Of a stretch of 64,000 nt of DNA, positions 12,601-24,088 are shown one piece after another. The stretch lies in assembly GCA_963675135.1 (NCBI GenBank), contig OY776119.1:12067156-12131155 (forward strand), in the 5' to 3' direction. Numbering within the stretch: the stretch's first letter is position 1; each line of letters starts with the position of its first letter. The translations under genes and the position numbers were made by a program. The notes below the pieces were generated by a model. That model was not told where the DNA came from. It worked only from the letters and a program-made list of their open reading frames with translations, and ran no database searches. Source of the DNA: Galeopsis tetrahit (lineage: Eukaryota > Streptophyta > Magnoliopsida > Lamiales > Lamiaceae).

Positions 12601-12899
12601 TTTGTTTTTGCAGTATTCGGTGTTACAGCAGCCAAGAATTTTCCCACATACAACGCAAGTTGCAGAGTGGAACGTGCATCGGTTCTCGGCCTTGCCTCCA
12701 GAAAAAGCAGCAACCTCCTATCACGGCTTTGGATCATTAAATGCAGGTAAATAACATTTGACGTTGTTTCAACTTTGGTAATCCGTCCATGTTTTGAGGA
12801 AGTAGTAATTTGATAGTTACATGGAATCATGCTATGTGTGTAGGAGGTTTTAGGAAGGAAGAAGCGTCTGGCTTCTCCCTCTGGCACACTCAATTCTGA
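9600..12899 (+). CDS. eIF4E-binding protein of the CBE1 / 4E-T-like family
   Basis: Seven coding exons: 9600-9673, 9803-9898, 10396-10556, 11314-11456, 11859-12530, 12614-12746, 12844-12899. All are GT-AG with consistent phase, giving 1335 bp and 444 residues. Residues about 30-45 contain LTYTRDLLLRFKECRKLP, which fits the canonical eIF4E-binding motif Y-x4-L-phi and the YTRD-LL-F-(C)KKLP-x-FD block of plant CBE1 (conserved binding of eIF4E 1). A Ser-Arg/RWD segment (GERWDNH) and a NPYRPPH motif follow, both reminiscent of CBE1/4E-T. The middle (exon 6) is acidic and Ser-rich. It probably binds cap-bound eIF4E in the cytoplasm and modulates translation or mRNA storage. It is much shorter than Arabidopsis CBE1, so it may be a short paralogue. 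Family call fairly sure; function inferred from the motif. Confidence 0.78.
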
Positions 12900-14542
12900 G
12901 GCAAGCATACATACTTACAGTCACAGACATACACACGTACATACATGTGAATTCGTTTACCTAACGGCTAGTTTGCAGATACTGAAACTGTATGAATTAG
13001 TTCAACGCAGCATGCAATCTTCTTTGAAGGTTAGAACCATCACTCATGACTCTCAACATGTAAAGAAAGATATACTGCAGAACTCTCTCTGCACCCATTT
13101 TGATGCATATATGCTCTGTCTGAGGTGTGTGAATTGTGATACCTACTCTATAGATTTCATTGTCATACTCAACAATCATCTCTTTTCAAATTTAGATGTT
13201 TCCATAGAATGAATGAGTTCCTTAAGGTAGCATTGGATGGTGGGATTTTAAATAAATGGATTTCATATTCATCAACTTGAACTCTCTTGTTTGGATTCAA
13301 ATCAAATTTTATTAGAGGATTTTCAGATTCCGTGGTTTGGTAAAAATTAAATAGTACTACAAATTTAGATTTATTTAATTTTTTAGTCACCATTTAATAA
13401 ATAATAAAATTGCTTTTAACTTTTGGCGAAATCGATTGGTGTTCTTGGAAATTGGAATGATCATTTTGACAATTTTAGCAACTAGTTTTGACTTTGACCA
13501 CGATTTTTTGTCCAGTGACTGCTATCGATTCTACGTATGGCATTATCTATGCTCTTCTTTTTAATTTTCTTAAATTATTTTATTAAATAGTTCAATTTTT
13601 TTTTTCTAACTTCCCTCTTTTAAATTTCAGTTACTCTTAAATAATAATAATATAATTCTTTTGTTAACTTCCATCCTCTTTTTTTCTATTTTTTAAAAAT
13701 TTGTCTTTTTTAATTAATTTATTCAGTTTTACTTTTTAACTTTCATTTCTAAAAATTTTAATTTGAAAGTTCACAGTTTCAAATTCATTGATTAAAAAAT
13801 AATGACTTATTCCATTTATTTAGTTTTTTCACCTCTAAACGAAGCCTAAATTTTACCCTAAGAAAAAAAAATAAAGATTTTTTAAAGGTAAGGAAACCTA
13901 GATTCAAAGCAAAGGATTCGCAGGGATAGAAAGAGTAGGGACGCAATTATACAGAAATCCAATTAATATGAAAAGAGAGAAATTGAAAAAACATGAACCA
14001 ATATATACTTCTTTTTATTCTGGTCCGAATACATTATTCTGAAAAAAAGTGGAGATGTTAATTGCTTAATATTTTTTACTATCTTAGTTCGAAATTCTCC
14101 AGTCTCCTGTTTCTGAGTTATATTTTAAAACCAAAAAAGATTTATTTCATACAAAATTAAAATAGTAAATCTACTTTTCATATTTCCCCTATCCAAACTT
14201 GGTGGTACTTAGGTTCCAAAAGAAACGACCTAAGAGTATAACTTTACTACTAAGGTATATCAATCAGCCTCATCTTCACTAGTTAAATAAAAAGATCAAA
14301 ATTTGCATTTACACATTCATGATATTAGAATTTACATTCCCGTGATACAATATGAACAAAGAACCTTGTTAACTACTATAAAACGACTAGAGGTACTTAC
14401 AATTACAGGTTTTGGCAACTTATATATTAGGATATCATCCGAAGTTTGCCTGCCATCAAACCAAGTAGCCATTCTTATTGGTTTAGAGAGTGTAACTCAA
14501 AACACAAAGAAAATGCATTTACAACATTGATGCCATACCCGA
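12900..14542. other. intergenic region between two convergent genes
   Basis: The plus-strand CBE1-like gene and the minus-strand RVE gene converge here, so both 3' UTRs lie at the edges. I see no coding exon. About 13225-13400 holds an AT-rich stretch resembling common TIR-element debris. Confidence 0.5.
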
Positions 14543-17500
14543 TTAACCAGCATCCTCAGGTTGATTACCAAGGATAGAATCTACCATGTCTACACCATTG
14601 TCCTCGGAGTCAATCTCGTATGATGAAAGTATCTTTCTCTGCAACGGTAAAATATTGGTGGATTAGATGACATGAACAAGATATGCAATTAAAGGCATCC
14701 GGGCATAGCATATTTTCACAGATGAAGGCAAGCGTGACATGCATAACAGTTTAACGATTACTCTGGTTGTAATACATGGGGAAGATATTTTATTTTAGTC
14801 TTGTAAGTTACCCCTATTTTGGTTTAAGTCATGACAACTTTTACGAATTGAAAATAGTCTGGTAACTTTCAATTGTTCAACATTTTAGTCCGGTTACCGA
14901 CTGTAGGAGGTAAAACATCCGGTTGACACTGACTTGGCAGGGTATGATTGGTCAACCAGAGGTTTCACCTCCTCCAGCCGTCTACCGGATTAAAAATGTC
15001 AAGAAATTAAAAGTTACTGTACAAGATTATTTTCAATTCATGAAAATCTACCAAATGAAAGAAAAATAGGAGTAGCTTACAGAACTTTAAAAAAAAAAAC
15101 TATATTCCCTAAAAAATGCAAGTCAGTTTTTTTTTTTTTTTTTTGACAGAAAAATGCATGACGGAGTTACGAATAGCATAGGTGAAGAATGCACAGATAA
15201 GCATAATCAAACAGATAACTAGCCACCGAACCAATACTTTTAAACTTGTAAAATTTCGCACTTACATGATCTTCAAAATCATGACTAGCCAAATTGATGG
15301 AGAGATTTCTCATCAGCAACAACGCCTGTTTTAAGGAAAAATGAAACAAATTATAAGATGCTAAAACACAAACTGAAGGTGTCTGAATGCTTAAGATCAA
15401 AATGTTGTGCACGTAATTGGAAAGCATGAGGGTGGCTGCAAGAGGGTTGAACAGCTAGCATCGAAAATAATGCTCATAACATTAGAAATGCCCAGCAAAG
15501 AATAGCACAAATTCAATTTGGACTTCCCGCTACTACTAAGCATCTTTTTCTGCATGCAAACTGCTAATAGATATTTATATGTATGTATGCACATATCTGA
15601 TAAATCATAAAAAATTAGGTAGTAGTTACATTATCATTTATTGAAATAAAAAATGGTCCGTTGATGAATCTGAAAAAGTAACCATATCCCACAAGATGCT
15701 TTCAAAGTGGTGACTGAACATGGGGGAGCACAGAAATTAATGTTTGCAAGAAAAACAGAGTAGAAGGGCGTACACTAGATGGACATTGGGGTTAATGATG
15801 ACTTTTTTCCAGCCCCTTTTAAATATGCAATGAACTCTATACTCCTGCCCATGAGAATTACTTTTCTACATTCCTTCATTTTCCATAAATTCTTGTCAAA
15901 TACCCTTGCCAGTCCCCACCACCATCATGTACATAATCAGGTACAAGGTACACAAGTACACGATACACCATATTGTGTACATGATTCAATACATGCTATT
16001 TATGATCTTGTATTTTATACGATGTAGCACCTACACTAAATACATAGTACATGGTTTCGAGTAACAATGGTGTATTGTGTCTCACCAACACCCTTAGTAA
16101 CAGTATCTTGGTCTTTGCACATGACAAGTGGGAAGAAAGTTTCAAGTGTGTAGAGTACAAAAGTTCAAGTGTGTGGACTCAGGAATGTGTCGAAATAACC
16201 TTCAACAGCACAATGTAAATCATTCAAGATTTATTGGGGGAATATTATATGAGTATATATATATACACACACGCCAATATTTAAACTTCATCTTAATTGG
16301 TTCTCTTGTTTGTATTGACCAAACCAAGTGATCCTATTGATAAGTGCTACTGCTACTAGAGTCTAGAGGATCAGAATAATCAAGTTTAGAAAGCATACTG
16401 TCTCAACATCAATTGGGTCCATCTTCTTCAATTTCTGCATATGGCCAGTCTCATTCGGATCAAAGACACTGCCGATGAAACTGTATACTTGAGCAAAGTC
16501 AGGAAGAACTGCATTCAAAAGAGAATTGGGATTACTAAATATTAAGGCATTAGAGAAAGTAATAGATCAAACTACGAAATTGGTGCAGAACCGGAGATAG
16601 TAAGATTTAGCTCGGAGGACAACAAGAAAGGTAAAAAAGACAGATAAAACAGCAGGAGCAAGTTGGTGCAAGATAAATATGCTAATTACATTATGTGACA
16701 AAAGCCAGTACTATGACTATCATGTGCAAAATTATTATAGCACCATGTGTAACTAACGAACTGATAATAAGTCAGTTACCAGCTATTTGAGACTTGCCAC
16801 AAGTAGCAGTTGATTCATAAATAATAAATAGATGCTATAAATAGGCACCCACTGACTAGCTTACACATTAACCAGCTCTACAGAAGCAAATGAGATGGGA
16901 TGCAAAATTTAGTGGTCAAAACTCAAATGCACAATGAGCTCAACATAACGCCCCAAAATAAGTGCATCTTAAAAAATCAGGGATGAGTGATGGCATTTAG
17001 CTCCTAGGTATTCCATATGCCCATAAATCAATTAATCGGGTAATCTTGCCTTTTCACGGTCAAATTCAAAAGAATCATGCTTTCTTTGACTGAATGATTA
17101 ATTCACAAAACAACAGTATATTTGGACTTCATAAACTCGATTGACCATCTTACTGATAGTAAATATATAATTAAATGGATAGATATAAAACTATAGAAAG
17201 TCTTCTAATGCTATGAATGAGTTAGTAAAAACCAAAAGCAGATTTGACTCCCCTCTTTATTTCCTACTTCTGAAAGGAGCACAATAGCTCACTTGTTTAT
17301 TAGTCTTACTATTACTCACATTAATTTTGAAACCACTATAAACATATATACTCCATCATTGGCAGCCCAAGACTAATTTGTTTGCTTTATCTCACCTGTG
17401 GGTCTTGTCCTTGATGTGCTTTGCTTGCTACCACTAGATTGAATATAGGGCACTGACTGTCCAGCAGATCTGGCATCGCCTGCAACAGAACAAGAAACTC

Positions 17501-19593
17501 AATATATATACAGACGTTCAAAAGACCTAAATTAACAAATGGGTTAATATCATTTTTAGTCCCTAGGGTATACCTTTTTCTAATTTTGGTCTCCCTCTTT
17601 CACTCACAATCAAATTTGGTCCTGAAAGTACATTTACTACTCACATTTGGTCCCACCGTCTGTTGACCGACAAAATCAACTATTCGAGGGTGCTAAATGT
17701 AATTATTTAAAAGTTTTTTCTTTAAATGTAATTATAAAAGGAATTAAAAAAAACCTTTTAGTATTATTTTTTAAAAGTGTACTTTCAGGACAAAACTTGA
17801 TAGTGAGTAAAAGAGGGGACCAAAACTGGAAAAATCTTAACAAATAAAATGTTCTTTTAACAGGGGAAAAGAAAAGTGAACCTCCAGTCACGTGCGAAAG
17901 AGTAGCACTATGCAAAGGTTTTTCTGCCCATCCAGGTATAGATGCAGCAGAATCATGTCTCAGTGGGGTGGAAGAATCTGGTATCCTCACAAATCCAGCA
18001 TCTGGAATAGCTTGAAGCGATGGCCTCTCTTTTGAAACAACAGGAGCTTCAAATTATGCAATAAGTAAGCCAGGAAACTTTAAAGTTTGCCTACTTCTAA
18101 GTTCTAACAAGACTTAATAGATTGCTTTCTTACCACTTTTAGAAGCTTTCTGTGGATAGGGATGAGCGGCTTTCCTTTTTGGCCGAGGTGGAGGAAGATG
18201 CTCACTGGTTCCACTCTTTTGTACTTTAAGAAAATACTTCTGTGCATGGCTACGTATCTACAAAAGTTATAATCTAATCTCAAATTATGATGAAGAGTTA
18301 TATAATTTTACTTTGTATAATTAGTTATTACTAGAGAAAAAGAACTAATACTAGCCCATTTACTAGAAACAAAAATATATCTTATATTCAATCAATACCT
18401 GAAAATTTGCAGCACCAGACATTTAAAAGTATATTACAAGATGAAGTCAGTGTAACAAATTCAGCAGCCAGGTCAAGCAGAAGAAAGACATTACTGAGAA
18501 ATTATAATGCTATAGAAATATTGCGAGGAGATCTAATAAAAAATAAAGTAAAAGTGTAGGTGGCAGTGAGGCAGTCTTATTAAGAAATAGTGAAATACCA
18601 GTGAGGAGATCACAATTCCTCATCCTATGTTACTAACACAGTAACACATCTCTTCAAGTATGAAGCTTAAAAGTACCGAGGATCACCAGGCAACTTTTGT
18701 TTAATTGATTAACTAAGCTAAAATTTACCTAACGAACTACTGTGAAAACAGGAAAGCTTCCTCAGCCTTAGAAACCACCCTTTCAAGGAAAAGTCTCTAA
18801 AGCATAAAAACGGTCGCATGGACACAGGTTACTTGAATAGCTGAATTTGGATCCAATTCAACGAGTTGGTGAAGTACCAGAAATTACCTGAATAACTGTT
18901 TTGGATCCAATAAATGCTTCAATCTTCTTCCAATCACGATCGAAGCTACATAAATAACAGAAATAATCTTTTGTATTCAAATAATATCAAGACAGTTTGT
19001 AATCTTCTCTAAACTTTATAAAACTCTTCCCACTTAGAGAAATTGCAATTGCAACAAATAATAAAACTTCCCCTCATACAATATATTACTCCATTATCCA
19101 ATACAATCAATATGTTCCAAATTCAATACATGTAAAATTGCAAAAATCCATCTATTATGCATTTACGCTACAGAGTGTAAAATGAAAAAAAAAAATGCCT
19201 CTCTAGATCCACCTTCCACCACAAAACAAATAGTATTTCCCTCATGTCATGAATAAGAGGTTCCTGATGCACAATTCTATAAATACGCATTCAAAAACCT
19301 TCGATTTTACTAAGCCCCAAATTAGGTTGCACCAAAACCCTAACTTCAATTATTGAAAATGGAGGATTCAAATTTCAAACTTACAGCTGTAGTGCTTCAA
19401 GAAACTTGTCGTGCTCGGGTTCACTCCAGCTTTCACGTGACTTGGTAATGGTATATGGTTTTCGAATCTTCTTACTGGGATCTTCCGTCGTATTGGTGGC
19501 AGTCGGAGAAGAAAACAGGCCGATGTTCGGCAACGCCATGCCGGTTGGATCCAAGTAGAAGCCTTCTGGTGGATTTGAGTCCAGCGAAACCAT
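14543..19593 (-). CDS. RVE6: REVEILLE6/8-clade MYB-related transcription factor
   Basis: Nuclear single-MYB (SHAQKYF) factor of the CCA1/LHY/RVE family; the RVE4/6/8 clade activates evening-phased clock genes by binding the evening element. Eight exons on the minus strand: 19593-19385, 18945-18888, 18257-18134, 18046-17882, 17479-17396, 16508-16399, 15325-15266, 14638-14543. Phases agree, giving 906 bp and 301 residues. The N-terminus resembles RVE6 types (MVSLDSNPPEGFYLDP). The MYB domain runs from KPYTITKSRESWSEPEHDKF through FDRDWKKIEAFIGSK to SHAQKYFLKVQKSG, followed by PPPRPKRKAAHPYPQKASK. The clade-specific C-terminal LCL domain is intact (DFAQVYSFIGSVFDPNETGH, then KLKKMDPIDVET and LLLMRNLSINLASHDFEDH). 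The donor after exon 4 (GTTCAC) is weak but phase-correct. No stop or frameshift; probably functional. Confidence 0.9.
14778..15109. mobile_element. TIR element in RVE intron 7
   Basis: Imperfect inverted arms of about 130 bp: ttttagtcttgtaagttacc on the left pairs with the complement of the stretch ending near 15109. Inner parts pair as well (ggaggtaaaacatccggttg against caaccagaggtttcacctcc). Termini GGGG/CCC suggest a MULE- or hAT-derived MITE, but I find no clear TSD. It lies wholly inside an intron. Confidence 0.65.
17541..17836. mobile_element. MULE-type MITE in RVE intron 4, 9-bp TSD
   Basis: The left end is gggttaatatcatttttagt. The arms pair at ttttggtctccctctttcac / gagtaaaagaggggaccaaa and tcctgaaagtaca / tgtactttcagga. 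Flanking 9-bp repeats, ttaacaaat, lie at 17532-17540 and 17837-17845. The outermost part of the right arm has been lost. The terminus GGGTTAAT is shared with the MULE-type elements at 5770 and 59860. Confidence 0.72.
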
Positions 19594-20090
19594 GCGCTGT
19601 GTACGATGTGTGTATTTTCACCTTTACTGTGTGTATTTCTAGGTCTCTACACTGTCTGGCTGTTGTCTGTGTAATGCGTCAGTAGGGGTATGCCGTATTT
19701 CTCTGTTAATTTTTGTGTCGACCCCACTTTTTCGAACAACCTACAAATTTTGAGACTAATATATGTGTAAAAATACTTCTTCATTTTCTTTTCTGCACAC
19801 GTTTCATATTAAAAAATTATCAACTTTTTTTTTTTAATGCTACAGTATCCATTCAAAAATCGACTAATTTAGGAATCAGTTCCACCGTCCACTTGAGAAT
19901 TCCGTTTAAAAACAGAGTTTTGTGCTCTATATGAATATGACCCATAAAAATTGTTTGCACCCTTAGGGGGTTTCGAACAGCTAGAGAGAAGTACACTTCT
20001 AAGTCTCAAGCCTACATCACAAAGCCAAGTCCTTGTGGTTAAAAAAAAAAATTAACAACTTGACTTTCACAATATATGTATATAAAAATA

Positions 20091-20305
20091 CTCCCTCCGT
20101 CATGGGGAAAGCTCCCCATGACCTTCGGACACGGAGGTTAAGAAATACTAATATATTAAGTAGATGTATTATTGGTGATGCGATGGAGAGAGAGGAGAAT
20201 ATAATGAAATGTGAGAGGAAATAGTTACCAAAAAGGAGATGGGTAGCTTTCATTGGGACGGACGAAAATGGAAAGTTGGGTAAACTTTCACTGGGACGGA
20301 GGAAG
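20091..20305. mobile_element. Stowaway-like MITE
   Basis: Ends are ctccctccgtc and gacggaggaag, flanked by TA. It contains a small perfect palindrome (catggggaaagctccccatg) near the left end and an internal gggacggac copy, so it may be a composite of two related elements. Copy B of the duplication lacks it. Confidence 0.78.
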
Positions 20306-21149
20306 TATCATTTAATTTAGTAATACTCAAGTAACACAAGTTTATATAGATGTAGATTTATAAATATTAATATGTGTGAATGGCGGGTAGTGCTATTAAA
20401 CGCTATTAAACGAACCGAGTTTCTCAATAGCTCAAGTTTGTTAGATATTCGATTTACTAATGAGTCAGTTCGAACTAGATTCATTAGATTCAATATCTAA
20501 AAAAATTCTTTTAATTTCATTATGCTCGCCTCGTTAAGACGTCGAACTTGTTTTTCTGCTCATCAATGACAGATATAGGGGGTGGTGTGGGTGAACTTAT
20601 TAATTGGGAGGGACTAAAAAGGAGACTCTGATCTTTTCATGCGTTTTTACAAATAATTAAAAGAGTGTGGTTGTGAACTAATTAATTTAGGGGTGCAAAT
20701 AACCGTGGCCTTCACAATATTGATAGGAGATTAGGAGTAGTTGATAAACCAATTAGGGCGCGGCTAAAGGCACCCGGCGATCCTATGAGTACACCCACGC
20801 GATGAGGACACCCACAAAACGGATGAGGACACCCACGTGAAAAACTCTAAAATACCCTCCTCCTTCTTCTTCATAACCCTAATTTTTCTCATTTTGGTAC
20901 ACCCACCAAATTTCTTTCCTCTCTCCCTCTCTCCCTTCCTCCCACCGCCTCCAACCTTCCTCCCACTCTCAGGCAGCCGCGGCCCACCTCCTCACCCCTC
21001 CGTTTGAAGAGAAGACCAAGCGACGCGGGCGCCCCTCCTCCAAGCAACGTCGCGCCCCCTCCCATTCCTCCTTCAAACGTCGCCGCCGCTGGAGGTGTGC
21101 GCGCTCGCCGCCGCCGCTGGAGGTGTGTGAAACCCATCTCCTCCTCCCT

Positions 21150-21395
21150 CGTCCCCTCCTCCGTGCGAAGCGGCCGTCGTCGCCCTCCTCCGTGCGAAGC
21201 GACCGTCGTCGCCCTCCTCCGTGCGAAGCGGCCGTCGTCGCCCTCCTCCGTGCGAAGCGGCCGTCGTCGCCCCTCCTCCGTGCGAAGCGGCCGTCGTCGC
21301 CCTCCTCCGTGCGAAGCGGCCGTCGTCGCCCCTCCTCTGTGCGAAGCGGCCGTTGTCGCCTCTCCTTAGTGTGAAGCGGCCGTCGTTCACGTCGC
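21150..21395. repeat. GC-rich minisatellite, about 8 units of 29-30 bp
   Basis: Tandem units with the core cctccgtgcgaagcggccgt, the last two diverged. Because the unit has no stop codons in several frames, long ORFs arise on both strands (Arg/Gly-Asp-rich products). I regard these as artefacts, not genes. Confidence 0.9.
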
Positions 21396-21514
21396 CGGAC
21401 AGTGGACGCGGCCTTTGAAGAAGACAAGTAGGTCAATTTTTTGATTTCTTGATTTAGGGTTTTTTTTTAAAAAGCAGGAATTTTAGGAAAATTTTGGTAT
21501 TTTAGAAGTTTGAG

Positions 21515-21960
21515 AATTATTTTCGAACCTATTGAATTTGTTTTGGAAAATATTTCGAACAATCCGTGTTTGTTTTGGAAAAAAATTCGAACATCTTGTT
21601 CTATCTTTTTTTTCGAATAAATTTGAGTTGTTTTGGAATTTTTTTTCGAATATATTCAGTTTGTTTTGGAAAAAATTTCGAACATATTGGGTTTGTTTTG
21701 GAAAAAAATTCGAACATGTGTTTTGGAATTTTTTTCGAACATTTGGTGTTTGTTTTGAATTTTTTTTTCGAACATTTGGTGTTTGTTTTGAATTTTTTTC
21801 GAACATTTGATGTTTGTTTTGGAATTTTTTTCGAACATTTGATGTTTGTTTTGGAATTTTTTTCGAACATTTGATGTTTGTTCTGGAAAAAATTTCGAAC
21901 ATCTTGTTATTTTGGAACATGTTTGTTCTGGAAATTTTTTCAAACATGTTTATTTTTGTT
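21515..21960. repeat. AT-rich minisatellite, about 14 units of 25-35 bp
   Basis: Units contain ttcgaacatttggtgtttgt followed by ttttggaattttttt; about 14 occurrences of the ttcgaa (or degraded tcaaac) core. It lies immediately after the GC-rich array inside the same MULE. Open frames across it are repeat by-products. Confidence 0.9.
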
Positions 21961-22728
21961 GAAATTTTGAAATTTTTTTTTGTTAAGAATGGTGTTTGTT
22001 TTGGTGTTGGTGGAGATAATTATGTGAAATAGAATGGGTGGGTGTACTCATCCTTGTTTTTTTCATAGATTTTACCCTAGGGGTATATGAGACAATTTAC
22101 ATGTTCTGGAAGATTAAAAAAATGCTTGGTGGGTGTACTCATAGGATCGCCGGGTGCCTTTAGCCGTGCCCAACCAATTAAGATTCAAGCCCAGTGCGGT
22201 TCAGTCATTTGTCATGGGATACGAATATTTGCACCTCCATTTTTGAAAAATACACCACCACTATTAGCTTACCCCATAAATATTGTGATTAGAACATACA
22301 CCCTCCTAAATAATCATACTTTATTTTTCTCTGATCAATTTTTTCGAATTTGCAATCCAGATTTTTTTCAAATTTTCGACGTCGAGGGTGTAGTAGAGGA
22401 ACAACGGTCGTCGTGGGTGGGGCAGGCCGCAACAGCGTAAGGAGATGGGAGGAGAAAAACACGGGAGAAGAGAGAGATAAAGAAAGTGAGTAATTTTTTT
22501 TAAAAATGTAATATAAAAGTTTGCATATTTCATAATGGAAATAACTGTCACAATTATCATCCACACATATTTACTATTCATGTCATTATTTTTTGTGTCC
22601 ACTATACACCCAATTTAAATAATTTTTTTATTTTATATATAAAAAAATTACAAAATATCTTTTAATTCTCTAATCATTATTTTTTTCTTCTTAATTTGTA
22701 TATCCAAAATTCAAAGGGAACTTTTATA

Positions 22729-22894
22729 CTCCCTCCGTCCCAATGAAAGCTAACAAACTACTCATTTTACATTTAATTATAGTTTTCTCTATGTCAATCA
22801 CATTACCTCTAATACATCTACTTATTACGAAGTATATTATATTTTTTAACCTCAGTGCTCAAAACTTCTAGTAAATTTTATGGAACTGATGGAG
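22729..22894. mobile_element. Stowaway MITE, 166 bp
   Basis: Left end ctccctccgtcccaatgaaa, right end degraded (ctgatggag), TA duplicated. Copy B at about 53745 has the intact empty site (cttttgtattgtttag against ctttta...ttgtttag here), which fixes the borders. Confidence 0.82.
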
Positions 22895-23384
22895 TATTGT
22901 TTAGAAAACGTAGACAAATATGGTTTCTTTATAGGAAGTTTCAAGGAAATTCTATCATATTGCATAATGACGTAGTGTTCAATCATTGGTCAATGCACCC
23001 ACTTTTTCTAGCAAAGCTAAATCGACGTGGAATTTAATTCATTAATTCCGTATGCTTATTCTTATTAGAATTTCAATGGGTAATTCAACGGAATATGTAT
23101 TTAAATACTTGTGATGATATAAAATTAGATGATTGTCAAATGAGTTCAATTTAAGTCCACCAAATTATCTGACGGAGGGGTGCAACTATTATAAATGGTC
23201 AATTGCTTTCCCATAAACTTAAATATATTAATAAATTCTCCAATAGAAGTTTGGATTTGAGGGGTGGTCTTGGATGTGATCGAGACGGGTTTCATTTTGT
23301 AAGTCTGGGTCTCCTTTAATCTCATGTAAAAAATGATATAATGTTTAAGTAAAAATTAATACTCTGTAGTTACTTTTGTTTAAA

Positions 23385-23671
23385 ATATTACTTAACAATT
23401 CATTTTGCTATTTTTTGTGTCTCTTACTTAATTACTTAATGACTCATACTTAAAATAATAAAATAACATTTTAACTATTCTTTCAAAACATCACAATATT
23501 AAATTAAATGTCATTATTTTTTATTCACGCTAAAAAAACATTTTTATTACTTTTAAAGTTGAAAAGTCTTTATTACCCTCACTTTTATCTCATATAATAC
23601 TAATAAACAATTAATACATTAAAACTCGTGTTCAAAAGTTATGGGTCTTAAGTAAGGGACGGATGAAGTAA
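23385..23671. mobile_element. degraded MITE related to the one at 33518
   Basis: The interior matches the Stowaway element at 33518-33803 over most of its length (aaacatcacaatatta, agttgaaaagtctttattac, aatactaataaacaa) and ends gggacggatgaagta. The left terminus is eroded. Confidence 0.6.
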
Positions 23672-24088
23672 CACTTTTTAAGTGCGGTCCAAAAATATTC
23701 TCGACTGCATTTTGACAAACATAAATCTGAAAGAAAAAAAATAGGTTGTCAACAAAAAAATTTGAAATATGGATTAAAAGAGATTTGATTTAAAAATAAA
23801 ATAAAATTGTGAGACAATCTCACACAAATTTTTAGCTTTTGTTAAAAAACATTTTTAAGTATAATTAAAAAATACACTGAACCGTACACAAACTTAAAAA
23901 ACAAAAGATAGGTTTTCAACAACAAAAAAAATCAATTAAAAGGGATCAATTCATAAAAAGCTTGCTTTGCAAACTTGGCCTCAACCATTGACGGAGGACT
24001 TTTGTGTCATTTGACTCGTAGTGACTTTGGTCCGTATTGAAATTATACACGGTTACTTACAAATGGACATTTTCTTTAACCTTTTTTT

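Larger units (their letters stand above)
20756..22171. mobile_element. non-autonomous MULE, 1416 bp, 9-bp TSD
   Basis: TIRs of about 42 bp start gggcgcggctaaaggcaccc at the left; the right end is its near-perfect complement (one mismatch in the first 20). A perfect 9-bp duplication, aaccaatta, lies at 20747-20755 and 22172-22180. Copy B (about 47240) shows the uninterrupted site. There is no transposase. The interior is a short ataaccctaat leader-like stretch, a CT-rich tract (20900-20960), a GC-rich minisatellite, then an AT-rich minisatellite. Short gatgaggacacccac repeats follow the left TIR. Confidence 0.9.
19738..24088. repeat. segmental duplication, copy A
   Basis: Matches 40796-54805 in the same order and orientation, block by block. 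Shared landmarks: acctacaaattttgagacta (19738), gcgggtagtg (20384; copy B has tgggtagtg), the gggagggactaaaaaggag phrase (20608), gattcaagcccagtgcggtt (22182), gtttagaaaacgtagacaaa (22899) and gcttgctttgcaaacttggc (23959). Outside these limits the similarity stops. Copy A carries its own insertions: Stowaway elements at 20091 and 22729 and a MULE at 20756, each absent from copy B. Non-coding throughout. Confidence 0.85.

Noticed and set aside
19960..20055. Possible minus-strand SINE head with a B-box-like ctgttcgaaacccc
   Set aside because: A convincing A box, tail and TSD are lacking.
20969..21436. Long ORFs on both strands (Arg-, Gly- and Pro-rich) across 20889-21436
   Set aside because: They are produced by the 29-30 bp GC-rich tandem repeat, which lacks stops in several frames. 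No initiation context, splice structure or family resemblance.
21483..21947. Asn/Lys/Phe-rich ORFs across the AT-rich repeat
   Set aside because: Same reason: periodic DNA inside a non-autonomous MULE.
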